DNA of 64,000 bases from DASXKD01 sp963734725 (GTDB lineage Bacteria; Actinomycetota; Actinomycetes; Streptosporangiales; Streptosporangiaceae): NCBI GenBank assembly GCA_963734725.1, contig CAVTIX010000019.1, forward strand, positions 1 to 64,000, in the 5' to 3' direction. Within the stretch, counting starts at the first letter, position 1; each line of letters opens with the position of its first letter. The notes under the pieces are model-generated. The model searched no databases. It worked only from the letters and a program-made list of their open reading frames with translations, and was not told the origin of the DNA. The translations under genes were made by a program, and so were the position numbers. This document shows positions 32,912 to 41,601 of this stretch, piece by piece.

Positions 32912-33583
32912 ATGCTGAACGCGCTGCGTCCTGCCCTCACCCGCGTGCTGACCCCGGTCGCCGACGCGCTGGCGCGCACGCCGGTGACGCCCAACGCCAT
33001 CACCATCACCGGCACCGCCGGCGTGGTGGCGGGCGCGCTGTGGCTGTTCCCCACGGGTCACCTGTTCGCCGGGACCTGTGTGTGCACCGGGTTCGTCCTG
33101 GCGGACATGCTCGATGGGCTCCTGGCCCGGGTCAAGGGGACCACCGGGGCGTGGGGGGCGTTCCTCGATTCCACGCTGGACCGGATCGGCGACGCTGCGG
33201 TGTTCGCGGGGCTTACCATCTGGCTCGTCCGCACCGGGCAGCAGGGGCTCGCCTGGGTTGCGCTGTTCTGCTTGGTCGCGGGCATGATGGTGTCGTACGC
33301 CAAGGCCCGGGCGGAAGGGCTGGGCATCCCGTGCAACGTGGGCGTCGCGGAACGCACCGAGCGGCTGCTGATCACCCTGGTCGCCGCCGGGCTGACCGGG
33401 CTGGGCGTGCCCTACGTGCTCGCGATCGGCCTGTGGGCGCTCGCCGTCCTGTCCGTGGTGACCTTCGGGCAGCGGATTGGCACGGTACGCCGCGGGGCCG
33501 CCGCCCGGCCGGTACCCCCCGTGCTGGCCGGGAAGCCGGGGCGGGACCATGGTGGCGAACGGGATGGCCTCCCACCGTCATGA
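32912..33583 (+). CDS. pgsA: Phosphatidylinositol phosphate synthase (CDP-alcohol phosphatidyltransferase)
   Basis: 223 aa with six membrane helices. The complete CDP-OH-phosphotransferase signature D-x2-DG-x2-AR-x8-G-x3-D-x3-D is read in DMLDGLLARVKGTTGAWG followed by AFLDSTLD. In actinobacteria the member located before patA and pimA makes phosphatidylinositol phosphate from CDP-diacylglycerol and inositol phosphate. The following acyltransferase start lies 14-17 bp after its stop. Confidence 0.94.
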   Translation: MLNALRPALTRVLTPVADALARTPVTPNAITITGTAGVVAGALWLFPTGHLFAGTCVCTGFVLADMLDGLLARVKGTTGAWGAFLDSTLDRIGDAAVFAGLTIWLVRTGQQGLAWVALFCLVAGMMVSYAKARAEGLGIPCNVGVAERTERLLITLVAAGLTGLGVPYVLAIGLWALAVLSVVTFGQRIGTVRRGAAARPVPPVLAGKPGRDHGGERDGLPPS

Positions 33584-33599
33584 ACACCGGAGCGCCGTG

Positions 33600-34736
33600 A
33601 TGAGCGATGTGCTGTCCGCGCTGAAAGGGCGCCTGACCTCGTCGTCATACGCCCTGGCCTGGTGGCTGGTCTGCCGCGTGCCCGAGTCCTGGGGCCGGCG
33701 GGTGTTCGCCAAGGCGGGGGAGATCGCCTGGCGCAGGCAGGGGCCCGGGGTGCAGATGCTCGAGGCGAACCTGCGCCGCGTCATCGGCCCGGAACCCTCC
33801 GGCAAGGAACTGCGCGCCCTGTCCCGCGCGGCCATGGATTCCTACGCGCGGTACTGGTTCGAGGTGTTCCGGCTGCCGGTGATGAGCACCGAGCGGATCG
33901 TCGGCGACATGCGGTGCGTCGATGGCGAGGAACGGCTGCTCGCGACCCTCGCCTCGGGGCGCGGGGCGGTGCTCCCGCTGCCGCACATGGGCAACTGGGA
34001 CCACGCCGGGGCCTGGATCATCGCCCAGGGCGCGCCTGGGTTCACCACCGTGGCCGAGCGGCTCAAGCCCGAGTCGCTGGCCCGGCGGTTCTTCGCCTTC
34101 CGGGAGGGTCTCGGCTTCGAGGTGCTCCCGGCGACCGGGGGCGTGCAGCGGTTCGGCATCCTCGCGCAGCGGCTGCGCGCGGGCGGGCTGGTGTGCCTGC
34201 CCGCCGACCGGGACATCACCGGCGCCGGGATCGAGGTCAACTTCTTCGGGGAGAAGGCGCGCATGATGGGCGGGGCCGCGGCCCTGGCGGTGCAGACCGG
34301 CGCCGCGCTCATGCCGGTCACCCTGTGGTACGACGGCCCGCTCTGGTACGCGCACATCCATGAGGAGATCCCGGTGCCGCAGGACGGCGCCAGGCGCGAG
34401 AAGATCGCCGCCATGACCCAGGAGGCGGCGCGCGTCTTTGAAGCCGGGATCGCCGCCCACCCGCAGGACTGGCACATGCTGCAGCGGGTGTTCACCGCGG
34501 ACCTGGACCTGGCCCGCCTCGCCGCCGCAGAGGCCAGGGCACAAGCGGCGGAGGCGGCGGGCGCCGGCGGCGAGCCGCGGGCGGCGAAGGCAGCGGGTGC
34601 GGACGGCGAGCCGGTGGCGGCGGAACCGGGCGCCACCGGGCGGGGCCGCGCGGCCCTCAACGGCCAGGTGGACGATGCCGCGCTGGATGGCCTGGCCGGC
34701 GGCGCCCCGGCGGGCGACGGCGGGGGCGAGCCGTGA
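33600..34736 (+). CDS. patA: Phosphatidylinositol mannoside acyltransferase (PatA-like)
   Basis: 378 aa of the LpxL/HtrB lysophospholipid acyltransferase family. The catalytic H-x4-D appears in LPLPHMGNWDHAGAW, and GLVCLPADRDITGAGIEVNFFG is the second conserved block. It acylates the mannose of PIM1/PIM2 on the inner membrane face. About 65 C-terminal residues are an Ala/Gly/Glu-rich tail absent from the core family. The ATG at 33600 has CCGGAG 8 nt upstream; the adjacent GTG at 33597 is possible. Overlaps pimA by 4 bp. Confidence 0.92.
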   Translation: MSDVLSALKGRLTSSSYALAWWLVCRVPESWGRRVFAKAGEIAWRRQGPGVQMLEANLRRVIGPEPSGKELRALSRAAMDSYARYWFEVFRLPVMSTERIVGDMRCVDGEERLLATLASGRGAVLPLPHMGNWDHAGAWIIAQGAPGFTTVAERLKPESLARRFFAFREGLGFEVLPATGGVQRFGILAQRLRAGGLVCLPADRDITGAGIEVNFFGEKARMMGGAAALAVQTGAALMPVTLWYDGPLWYAHIHEEIPVPQDGARREKIAAMTQEAARVFEAGIAAHPQDWHMLQRVFTADLDLARLAAAEARAQAAEAAGAGGEPRAAKAAGADGEPVAAEPGATGRGRAALNGQVDDAALDGLAGGAPAGDGGGEP

Positions 34737-35860
34737 GAATCGGCATGGTCTGCCCCTACACCTGGGATGTCCCCGGCGGGGTGCAGGAGCACGTCAAGGA
34801 GCTGACCGAGGCGCTGATCGGCCTGGGGCACGAGGTCTCGGTCATTTCCCCCGCCGACGACGACACCCCGCTCCCTGGCTACGTGGTGCCGGCCGGCCGC
34901 GCGGTCCCGGTCCCGTACAACGGGTCGGTGGCGCGGCTGGCGTTCGGCTTCCTGTCGGCGGCGCGGGTCCGCCGCTGGGTCAAGGAGGGCGCGTTCGACG
35001 TGCTGCACGTGCACGAACCGGCCGCGCCCAGCCTGTCCCTGCTCGCTTGCTGGGTCGCGGACGGGCCGATCGTCGCGACGTTTCACACGGCCAACCCCCG
35101 CTCGCGGGCGCTGCACGCCGCCTACCTGGCGCTGCAGACCGCGCTGGAGAAGATCAGCGGCCGGATCGCGGTGTCCGAGGCGGCGCGCACCACGCTCGTG
35201 GAGCACATGGGCGGCGACGCGGTGCTCATCCCGAACGGGGTGACGATCAGGCGGTATGAGAAGGCGGACCCGCTGCCCGGCTGGCCCGGTGCGGGCGGGG
35301 TGCTCGGCTTCCTCGGCCGGATGGACGAGCCACGCAAGGGCCTGGACGTGCTGCTGCGGGCCTTCGCGCTGCTGGCCGAGCAGCGGCCCGGCCTGCGGCT
35401 GCTGGTGGCAGGCCGGGGGGACCTCGACGACGTACGGTCCCGGGTGCCCAAGGCGTTCCGCGACCGGCTGATCCTGCTCGGCCAGGTGAGCCAGGAAGAC
35501 AAAGCCCGCTTCTACCACTCGGTGGACGTGTTCTGCGCGCCGAACACCGGCGGCGAGAGCTTCGGCGTCGTGCTGATCGAGGCGATGGCGGCCGGCGCCC
35601 CCATCGTGGCCAGCGACCTGGACGCGTTCCAGCTGGTGCTGCGCGGCGGCCGGGCCGGCGAGCTGTTCCCCAGCGGCGACCCGGCCGCCCTGGCCGCGGC
35701 GGCAGGCCGGCTGCTGGACGACCCGGAGTTGCGGCAGCGGCTGTCGGCGGCCGCGACCGACGCCGTCCGCGCCTACGACTGGCCGATGGTGGCCCGCGAC
35801 GTGGTCAAGGTCTACGAGGCCGTGGTGCCGGCGGTCGGCAAGGTCACGGTGGGCCTGTGA
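34733..35860 (+). CDS. pimA: Phosphatidyl-myo-inositol mannosyltransferase
   Basis: 375-aa GT4 glycosyltransferase. The N-terminal MRIGMVCPYTWDVPGGVQEH (acceptor and GDP-binding Gly loop), GRMDEPRKGLDVLLRA, and the EX7E motif GGESFGVVLIEAMAAG identify PimA. It transfers the first mannose from GDP-mannose to phosphatidylinositol. The GTG start overlaps the patA stop (GTGA). Element D begins at its stop codon. Confidence 0.95.
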   Translation: MRIGMVCPYTWDVPGGVQEHVKELTEALIGLGHEVSVISPADDDTPLPGYVVPAGRAVPVPYNGSVARLAFGFLSAARVRRWVKEGAFDVLHVHEPAAPSLSLLACWVADGPIVATFHTANPRSRALHAAYLALQTALEKISGRIAVSEAARTTLVEHMGGDAVLIPNGVTIRRYEKADPLPGWPGAGGVLGFLGRMDEPRKGLDVLLRAFALLAEQRPGLRLLVAGRGDLDDVRSRVPKAFRDRLILLGQVSQEDKARFYHSVDVFCAPNTGGESFGVVLIEAMAAGAPIVASDLDAFQLVLRGGRAGELFPSGDPAALAAAAGRLLDDPELRQRLSAAATDAVRAYDWPMVARDVVKVYEAVVPAVGKVTVGL

Positions 35861-36047
35861 GACACCCTCTGCCGGCCGCGGGCAGCATCACGCCGCAGCC
35901 GCCGGGCCGAACGCCGCATCGCTTCGCGCTGCGTCCCGGCGGCGAGACTCTGCTGGTCCCGGGGGCGAGCCCCCGGACCCCAAGGCCTTCCCAAGCCAGC
36001 GCTGTGTTTGCCTGCGCGCCTACGGCACGACGTCCCGCGGGGGAGGC
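35858..36047 (+). repeat. Interspersed stop-to-SD intercistronic element, copy D (190 bp)
   Basis: Begins TGAGACACCCTCTGCCGGCC at the pimA stop. It contains GCCGCAGCCGCCGGGCCGA, GGCGGCGAGACTCTG, a strong GTCCCGGGGGCGAGCCCCCGG hairpin-forming block (about 35965-35987) and GCGCCTACGGCACGACG. It ends in TCCCGCGGGGGAGGC, the ribosome site for the ATG at 36054. The best-preserved long copy. Confidence 0.88.
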
Positions 36048-36053
36048 AGGCTA

Positions 36054-36641
36054 ATGCTGACCGGCGTCATCGTCATCGTCGTGGCCGCGATCCTGGTCGG
36101 CGTCTACGTGTCGTGGCGGGCGGGCCGGCTGGACCGGCTGCACGCCCGGGTAGAGGCGGCGCGGGCCGCGCTCGACGCGGCGCTGGTCCGGCGCAGTTCC
36201 ATCGCGCTCGAGCTGGCCGCCAGCGGCCTGCTCGACCCGGCGACCAGCCTGCTCATCGCCGGGGCCGCGCACGACGCGCGGGCGGCGGGCGAGCCCAACG
36301 AGCGGGCCGAGAGCGATCTCACCCGCGCCCTGCGGGCGGCGCTCGGCCAGCCGGGATTCCGCGCCGACCTGGCCGCGCGCAGCGGGGGGGACGAGGCGCT
36401 CGCCGAACTCGAAGCCGCCGCCCACCAGGTGTTCCTGGCCCGGAAGTTCTACAACGACGCGGTCGCCGCCACCCGCGCCTCGCGGCGGCGGTGGCTGATC
36501 CGGCTGCTCCGCCTGTCCGGCGGCGCCCCCCGGCCGGAGTTCTTCGAGATCGACGAGTCCCTGGTGGAGGACTCCACCGGTCGCGGCGCGGACATGCCGC
36601 ACCTCACTGCGAGCGACCCGCCACCCGCCCAGGCCGGTTGA
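36054..36641 (+). CDS. Single-pass membrane protein, LemA-like
   Basis: 195 aa. TM segment at residues 2-22 (GVIVIVVAAILVGVYVSW), then a long helical cytoplasmic or external domain rich in Ala/Arg with LEAAAHQVFLARKFYNDAVA, the phrase typical of LemA-fold proteins. The C-terminus is disordered. A gene of this kind follows pimA in Streptomyces as well. Role unknown. The start is defined by the Shine-Dalgarno of element D, 6 nt upstream. Confidence 0.8.
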   Translation: MLTGVIVIVVAAILVGVYVSWRAGRLDRLHARVEAARAALDAALVRRSSIALELAASGLLDPATSLLIAGAAHDARAAGEPNERAESDLTRALRAALGQPGFRADLAARSGGDEALAELEAAAHQVFLARKFYNDAVAATRASRRRWLIRLLRLSGGAPRPEFFEIDESLVEDSTGRGADMPHLTASDPPPAQAG

Positions 36642-36768
36642 GTCCGGCGGGGCCGCAGCGGCCCGCGAGAGCCCTGCGCTGGCTGGGGCCGGTGTGAGGG
36701 GCCCGGCGCAGGCCGCCTGGGAGCGCCTACCATGGAGAGATCCTGCGAGCAAGCGAGTGAGGTTCATC

Positions 36769-37815
36769 GTGCCAGCCACCAATTCCGCAGCCAGCACCGG
36801 GCACCAGGCGCCGCAGCCTGGCGGAGGCCACTCCGGCGAGCCAGCGGTGAGCGGCGGTCACACCACGGGCGCCACCAGCGCGGCTACCGGGCCTTCCCCG
36901 GCGGCCCACGGCGCGGAGATGACCGGGACAATCCCGCTGACCGGGACCGCGCGGGTCAAGCGCGGCATGGCCGACATGCTCAAGGGCGGCGTGATCATGG
37001 ACGTCGTCACGCCCGAGCAAGCGAAGATCGCCGAGGACGCGGGCGCGGTCGCGGTCATGGCGCTGGAGCGGGTGCCCGCCGACATCAGGGCCGAGGGCGG
37101 CGTCGCCCGGATGAGCGACCCGGACATGATCGACCAGATCATCGGCGCGGTCTCGATCCCGGTGATGGCCAAATGCCGGATCGGCCACTTCGCCGAGGCG
37201 CAGGTGCTGCAGGCGATCGGCGTCGACTACATCGACGAGTCCGAGGTGCTCACCCCTGCCGACGAAGCGCACCACGTGGACAAGTGGGCGTTCACCGTGC
37301 CGTTCGTGTGCGGCGCCACCAACCTGGGCGAGGCGCTGCGCCGCATCGCCGAGGGCGCCGCCATGATCAGGTCCAAGGGCGAGGCCGGGACCGGGAACGT
37401 GGTGGAGGCCACCCGCCACATGCGGCAGATCGCCGGTGACATCCGGCGGCTGGGCGCCCTGCGCGACGAGGAGCTTTTCGCCGCCGCGAAGGAGCTTCAG
37501 GCGCCCTACGAGCTGGTCAACGAGGTGGCCCGGGCCGGCAAGCTGCCCGTCGTCCTGTTCACCGCCGGCGGCATCGCCACCCCTGCGGACGCCGCGCTGA
37601 TGATGCAGCTCGGCGCCGAGGGCGTGTTCGTCGGGTCGGGCATCTTCAAGTCCGGCGACCCGGCCCGGCGCGCCGCCGCCATCGTCAAAGCAACCACCTT
37701 CCACGACGACCCCGACGTGGTCGCCAAGGTGTCGCGCGGCCTCGGCGAGGCCATGGTCGGCATCAGCACCGATACCCTCGCGCCCGCCGAGCGCTACGCG
37801 GGGCGCGGCTGGTAA
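36769..37815 (+). CDS. pdxS: Pyridoxal 5'-phosphate synthase, lyase subunit
   Basis: 348 aa from the GTG at 36769 (GAGG 7-10 nt upstream). The core from KRGMADMLKGGVIMDVVTPEQAK onward is canonical PdxS: VMALERVPADIRAEGGVARM, the catalytic Lys in MAKCRIGHFAEAQ, VDYIDESEVLTPADE, GEAGTGNVVEATRHMR and FTAGGIATPADAALMMQLGA. It forms the 12-mer that makes PLP from ribose 5-phosphate, glyceraldehyde 3-phosphate and ammonia supplied by PdxT. About 45 extra N-terminal residues (Ser/Thr/Gly/Ala-rich) precede the usual start; a later in-frame start would shorten this. Confidence 0.96.
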   Translation: MPATNSAASTGHQAPQPGGGHSGEPAVSGGHTTGATSAATGPSPAAHGAEMTGTIPLTGTARVKRGMADMLKGGVIMDVVTPEQAKIAEDAGAVAVMALERVPADIRAEGGVARMSDPDMIDQIIGAVSIPVMAKCRIGHFAEAQVLQAIGVDYIDESEVLTPADEAHHVDKWAFTVPFVCGATNLGEALRRIAEGAAMIRSKGEAGTGNVVEATRHMRQIAGDIRRLGALRDEELFAAAKELQAPYELVNEVARAGKLPVVLFTAGGIATPADAALMMQLGAEGVFVGSGIFKSGDPARRAAAIVKATTFHDDPDVVAKVSRGLGEAMVGISTDTLAPAERYAGRGW

Positions 37816-37884
37816 AGCACGGCGGCTTCCCGCTGGCTGTCAGGCCTCCTGGACCGCCCCCACGCAACCCCTGGGAGTGCGGAG

Positions 37885-38643
37885 ATGTTCGAACGGTTCA
37901 CCGACCAGGCACGCCGGGTCGTGGTCCAGGCCCAGGAGGAAGCCCGGACGCTCGGCCACAACTACATCGGCACCGAGCACATCCTGCTGGGCCTGCTCGG
38001 CGAGCACGAGGGCCCGGCCGCGCAGGCCCTCAGCTCCCTGGGGGTCAGCCTGGACCTGGACGCGGCGCGGGAGCAGGTCGTGGAGATCGCCGGGGCAGGC
38101 ACCGGCCAGCTGAGCGGGCATGTTCCGTTCACCCCGCGCACCAAGAAGGTGCTCGAACTCTCGCTCCGCGAGGCACAGCGGCTCGGCCACGACCACATCG
38201 GCACCGAGCACATCCTGCTCGGCCTCGTCCGCGAAGGTGAAGGCGTCGGCGCCCAGATCCTGGAGCGGCAGGGCGCGAGCCTGGACCGGGTCCAGGCGCA
38301 GGTGCTCGCGACCGTGCGCGCGGCGCCGGCCGAGGAGCTCCGGCGGGTCTCGGTGGGGCGCATGCCGGGCGGCGGATTGCCGCCCACCGTCACCCTCCGC
38401 GCGGTGATGAGCCGCCTGGACGAGATCGCCGAGCGGCTCACCGCGATCGAGAACCTGCTGGCCGAGATGCGCGACCCGGCGGGCAGCGCCGCGCAGAACC
38501 CACCCTCGGGTCAGGGGAAGCCCGCCGGAGCGGCCCAGCCGTCCCCGTCGGCGGGTGGCGAGGCGCCCGCCGGAGATCCCGCGCCCCCGGCCGGTGGCGA
38601 GGCGCCCTCCGGACAGCCGGAGCCCCCGGCAGCGCAGGCCTAG
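37885..38643 (+). CDS. Orphan ClpC-type N-domain protein between pdxS and pdxT
   Basis: 252 aa. Residues 1-145 are two Clp N repeats almost identical to ClpC (MFERFTDQARRVVVQAQEEA, GHNYIGTEHILLGLLGEHEG, and GHDHIGTEHILLGLVREGEG). They are followed by a short coiled-coil-like stretch (MSRLDEIAERLTAIENLLAEM) and a Pro/Ala/Gly-rich tail. There are no AAA+ modules or Walker motifs. Such a stand-alone domain could compete for ClpC adaptors or substrates, or mark proteins for ClpCP. It splits the pdxS-pdxT pair, which is contiguous in many actinobacteria, so cotranscription with PLP synthesis is expected. Confidence 0.88.
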   Translation: MFERFTDQARRVVVQAQEEARTLGHNYIGTEHILLGLLGEHEGPAAQALSSLGVSLDLDAAREQVVEIAGAGTGQLSGHVPFTPRTKKVLELSLREAQRLGHDHIGTEHILLGLVREGEGVGAQILERQGASLDRVQAQVLATVRAAPAEELRRVSVGRMPGGGLPPTVTLRAVMSRLDEIAERLTAIENLLAEMRDPAGSAAQNPPSGQGKPAGAAQPSPSAGGEAPAGDPAPPAGGEAPSGQPEPPAAQA

Positions 38644-38780
38644 GGCGGACCGCCCCGCCAGGGCGGCCGCCGGAACTCGCGCGCGGCCAGGGAATACAGC
38701 CACGGGCCTGCGGCGTTCCGGCCGGGTTGGCGGTCCCGGCTACCCTCGATGCCGGGGCGGGATAGTAGCGGAGGTTATTG

Positions 38781-39389
38781 GTGGGGTCGGCGCCGGTCAT
38801 CGGGGTTCTCGCGCTGCAAGGCGACGTGGCGGAGCATCTGCGGGCGCTGGCGGCGACCGGCGCCGCGCCGGTGCGGGTGCGCCGGCCCGACGAGCTCGCG
38901 GCCGTCGATGGCCTGGTGATCCCCGGCGGTGAGTCGACCACCATGTGGAGGCTGAGCACGGCGTTCGAGATCGCCGAGGCGCTGCGCAAGCGGCTGTCCG
39001 GCGGGATGCCCGCGTTCGGCTCCTGCGCCGGGATGATCATGCTGGCCGACCGTCTGGTAGACGGGGTGGACGGCCAGGAAACCCTCGGCGGGATCGGGAT
39101 GACGGTGCGGCGCAACGCGTTCGGCCGGCAGGTCAACTCGTTCGAGAGCGACATCTGCCTGGACGGGATCGCGAGCCCTCCGGATCCTCCGTTCCGCGCC
39201 ATATTTATCAGGGCGCCGTGGGTGGAGGCGGTCAGCGACCAGGTGACCGTCCTCGGCGCCGAGCGCGTCACCGGTAGGATCGTCGCGGTCCGGCAGGGTC
39301 CGCTGTTTGCCACCTCTTTCCATCCCGAGTTGACGGGCGACCTGCGCATCCACCGGCACTTCGTTGACATGGTGAGGGAACGGACATGA
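38781..39389 (+). CDS. pdxT: Pyridoxal 5'-phosphate synthase, glutaminase subunit
   Basis: 202-aa class I glutamine amidotransferase: IGVLALQGDVAEHLRAL, GLVIPGGESTTMWRL, nucleophile Cys in PAFGSCAGMIMLA, oxyanion and PdxS-contact segments, and the His/Glu pair in ATSFHPELTGD. Supplies ammonia to PdxS. GTG 38781 is chosen for GGAGG 6 nt upstream; a TTG at 38778 is too close. Its stop overlaps the yebC start (ATGA). Confidence 0.94.
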   Translation: MGSAPVIGVLALQGDVAEHLRALAATGAAPVRVRRPDELAAVDGLVIPGGESTTMWRLSTAFEIAEALRKRLSGGMPAFGSCAGMIMLADRLVDGVDGQETLGGIGMTVRRNAFGRQVNSFESDICLDGIASPPDPPFRAIFIRAPWVEAVSDQVTVLGAERVTGRIVAVRQGPLFATSFHPELTGDLRIHRHFVDMVRERT

Positions 39390-40138
39390 GTGGCCACTCC
39401 AAGTGGGCGACGACCAAGCACAAGAAGGCGGCCGTCAACGCCAGGCGCGGGAAGCTGTTCGCCAAGCTGATCAAGAATGTCGAGGTGGCGGCGCGGACCG
39501 GCGGTGGCGACCCGGCGGGCAACCCCACCCTGTATGACGCGGTGCAGAAGGCCAAGAAGAGCTCGGTGCCGAACGACAACATCGACCGCGCCATCCGCCG
39601 CGGCTCCGGCGCGGAGGGCAGCGGCGCCACCTACGAGGCGATCACCTACGAGGGCTACGCCCCCGGCGGCGTCGCGGTGCTGGTGGAGTGCCTGACCGAC
39701 AACCGCAACCGGGCCGCCGCCGACGTGCGGACCGCGCTCACCCGCAACGGCGGGTCCATGGCCGACCCGGGCTCGGTGTCCTACATGTTCCACCGCAAGG
39801 GCGTGGTCATCGTGGCCAAGTCGGGCTCGGTGACCGAAGACGACGTGCTGACGGCGGTGCTGGACGCGGGCGCCGAGGACGTCGAGGACATCGGCGACTC
39901 CTTCGAGGTGACCAGCGAGCCAGGCGACCTGGTCGCGGTGCGCTCCGCGGTGACCGACGCCGGCCTGGAGTACGACTCCGCCGAGGTGGCGTTCCTGCCC
40001 GCGGTCGAGGTCCCGCTGGACGAGGACCAGGCCAAGCGGGTGTTCCGGCTGATCGAGGCGCTTGAGGACTCCGACGACGTGCAGGACGTGTATGCCAACT
40101 ACTCGGTGCCCGACGAGGTCATGGAGAAGCTGGGTTAA
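39386..40138 (+). CDS. YebC/PmpR-family protein (TACO1-like)
   Basis: 250 aa. The invariant MSGHSKWATTKHKKAAVNAR start and KLFAKLIKNVEVAARTGGGD, followed by DNIDRAIRRGSG and YEGYAPGGVAVLVECLTDN, are family hallmarks. Members are described both as DNA-binding regulators and as ribosome-associated factors that relieve stalling at proline-rich sequences. Coupled to pdxT by ATGA. Confidence 0.95.
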   Translation: MSGHSKWATTKHKKAAVNARRGKLFAKLIKNVEVAARTGGGDPAGNPTLYDAVQKAKKSSVPNDNIDRAIRRGSGAEGSGATYEAITYEGYAPGGVAVLVECLTDNRNRAAADVRTALTRNGGSMADPGSVSYMFHRKGVVIVAKSGSVTEDDVLTAVLDAGAEDVEDIGDSFEVTSEPGDLVAVRSAVTDAGLEYDSAEVAFLPAVEVPLDEDQAKRVFRLIEALEDSDDVQDVYANYSVPDEVMEKLG

Positions 40139-40342
40139 GGAGCGGCCCGCTGGGTTCCCCAGGCCGGAGGCCAGCGGGGGTTCCCGGGGGTCGCCCCCCG
40201 GGCTGGCACTGGGGGGTCCGGGCGGGCGTGCCGCCCGGGCCAGCACTTGCGACACGCCGGGGCGCCCGAAGGGCGCCAGTGGCTGCCAGCCGGTAATGTC
40301 GGCACCGAACACATGTTCGTGAAGCCAGCCGGGTGGTGATGA
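40139..40342. other. Hairpin-rich spacer between yebC and ruvC
   Basis: 204 bp with no gene but several strong inverted repeats: CCCGGGGG-TCG-CCCCCCGGG near 40188-40201, GGCCCGGGC-type arms around GTGCC near 40218-40240 (GGCGGGC/GCCCGGGCC), and GGCGCCC-GAAG-GGCGCC near 40260-40277. These probably end or attenuate the pdx-yebC transcript before ruvC. The CCCGGGGG hairpin recalls the one inside elements D and E, but the rest of the element is absent. Confidence 0.5.
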
Positions 40343-40942
40343 ATGCGGGTGCTCGGCGTCGACCCCGGCTTGACCCGGTGTGGCATCGGGGCCGTGGACG
40401 GCAGGCCGGGCAGGCCGCCCAGCCTGGTCCACGCGGACGTGATCCGCACCCCGGCGGGCGCGGACATCGCGGCCCGGTTGCTGGCGCTGGGGGAAGAGAT
40501 CGACACCTGGCTGGCCGAGTACCGGCCGGACGCGGTCGCGGTGGAGCGGGTGTTCAGCCAGCACAACGTCCGGACCGTGATGGGCACCGCGCAGGCCGGG
40601 GCGGTGGCGATCGTGTGCGCGGCCCGGCGCGGCCTGCCGGTCGCGATGTACACCCCGAGCGAGGTGAAGGCAGCGGTGACCGGCAGCGGCCGGGCAGACA
40701 AGGCCCAGGTCACGGCCATGGTGATGCGGCTGCTCCGGATGACGGACCCACCGCGGCCCGCCGACACGGCCGACGCGCTGGCGCTGGCCATCTGTCACCT
40801 GTGGCGGGGCGGCACACAGGATCGGATGGCGGCCGCGGGGCGCCGGATGGAGCAACAGCTGGCGGCCGCCCGGGCGGGAATGCAGGACCAGCTCGCGGCC
40901 GCGCGCCGGGAGCGGGACGAGAGGCTGCGAGGTGCGCGATGA
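40343..40942 (+). CDS. ruvC: Holliday junction endodeoxyribonuclease RuvC
   Basis: 199 aa. Catalytic acidic residues are visible in MRVLGVDPGLTRCGIG (Asp7), AVAVERVFSQHN (Glu) and ADTADALALAICH (paired Asp). Resolves Holliday junctions with RuvAB. The C-terminal 40 residues are a Gln/Arg/Ala-rich helix beyond the usual end. Its stop overlaps the ruvA start (ATGA, 40939-40942). Confidence 0.96.
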   Translation: MRVLGVDPGLTRCGIGAVDGRPGRPPSLVHADVIRTPAGADIAARLLALGEEIDTWLAEYRPDAVAVERVFSQHNVRTVMGTAQAGAVAIVCAARRGLPVAMYTPSEVKAAVTGSGRADKAQVTAMVMRLLRMTDPPRPADTADALALAICHLWRGGTQDRMAAAGRRMEQQLAAARAGMQDQLAAARRERDERLRGAR

Positions 40943-41601
40943 TCTCCCATCTGGCGGGCAAGGTCGCCGCGGTCGCGCCGGAGGGCGCGGTCATCGAGGT
41001 GGGCGGCGTCGGGCTGCTGGTCCAGTGCACGCCGGGCACGCTGGCCACGCTGCGCCCCGGGGAACACGCCAGGGTGGCCACCTCGCTGGTGGTCCGGGAG
41101 GACGCGCTCACCCTGTTCGGCTTCGCCACCGACGACGAGCGGGACGTCTTCGTCCTGCTCCAGACCGCCAGCGGCGTCGGGCCGCGGCTGGCGCTGGCCA
41201 TGCTCGCCGTGTTCACCCCCGACGCGTTGCGGCGCGCGGTGCTCAGCGAGGATGTCGCGGCGCTGACCAGGGTCCCCGGTATCGGCCGTAAAGGCGCACA
41301 ACGAATAATCCTCGAGCTCGCTGGCCGCCTTGGCGCCCCGGGCACGGGGGGCCCAAGCGCGGCAGACGGCGTGGTGACCGCGCAGCGCGGCGGGCCGGCG
41401 CCGTGGCGCGAGCAAGTCCGGACCGGCCTGGTCAACCTGGGCTGGCAGGCCCGCGACGCCGACCAGGCCATCGCCGCGGTGGAGGCCGATCTGGCCGGGA
41501 CGGCCGCCGCCGATGGCGAGGCCGGCCACGGCGCGCCGGCCCAGGAAGCCGACGCCGCGGTGATGCTGCGCGCCGCGCTACGCAAACTGAGCAGGGCATG
41601 A
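40939..41601 (+). CDS. ruvA: Holliday junction branch-migration protein RuvA
   Basis: 220 aa: N-terminal OB fold (MISHLAGKVAAVAPEGAVIE), tandem helix-hairpin-helix motifs (LQTASGVGPRLALAML and LTRVPGIGRKGAQRIILELA) and a C-terminal RuvB-binding domain (RTGLVNLGWQARDADQAIAA). Binds the junction as a tetramer and loads RuvB. Element E starts at its stop codon and separates it from ruvB. Confidence 0.96.
   Translation: MISHLAGKVAAVAPEGAVIEVGGVGLLVQCTPGTLATLRPGEHARVATSLVVREDALTLFGFATDDERDVFVLLQTASGVGPRLALAMLAVFTPDALRRAVLSEDVAALTRVPGIGRKGAQRIILELAGRLGAPGTGGPSAADGVVTAQRGGPAPWREQVRTGLVNLGWQARDADQAIAAVEADLAGTAAADGEAGHGAPAQEADAAVMLRAALRKLSRA

Noticed and set aside
36054..36641. NUDIX hydrolase call for the gene after pimA
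   Set aside because: The corresponding mycobacterial neighbour can be a NUDIX protein, but no NUDIX box is present here; a TM helix and a LemA-like motif are.
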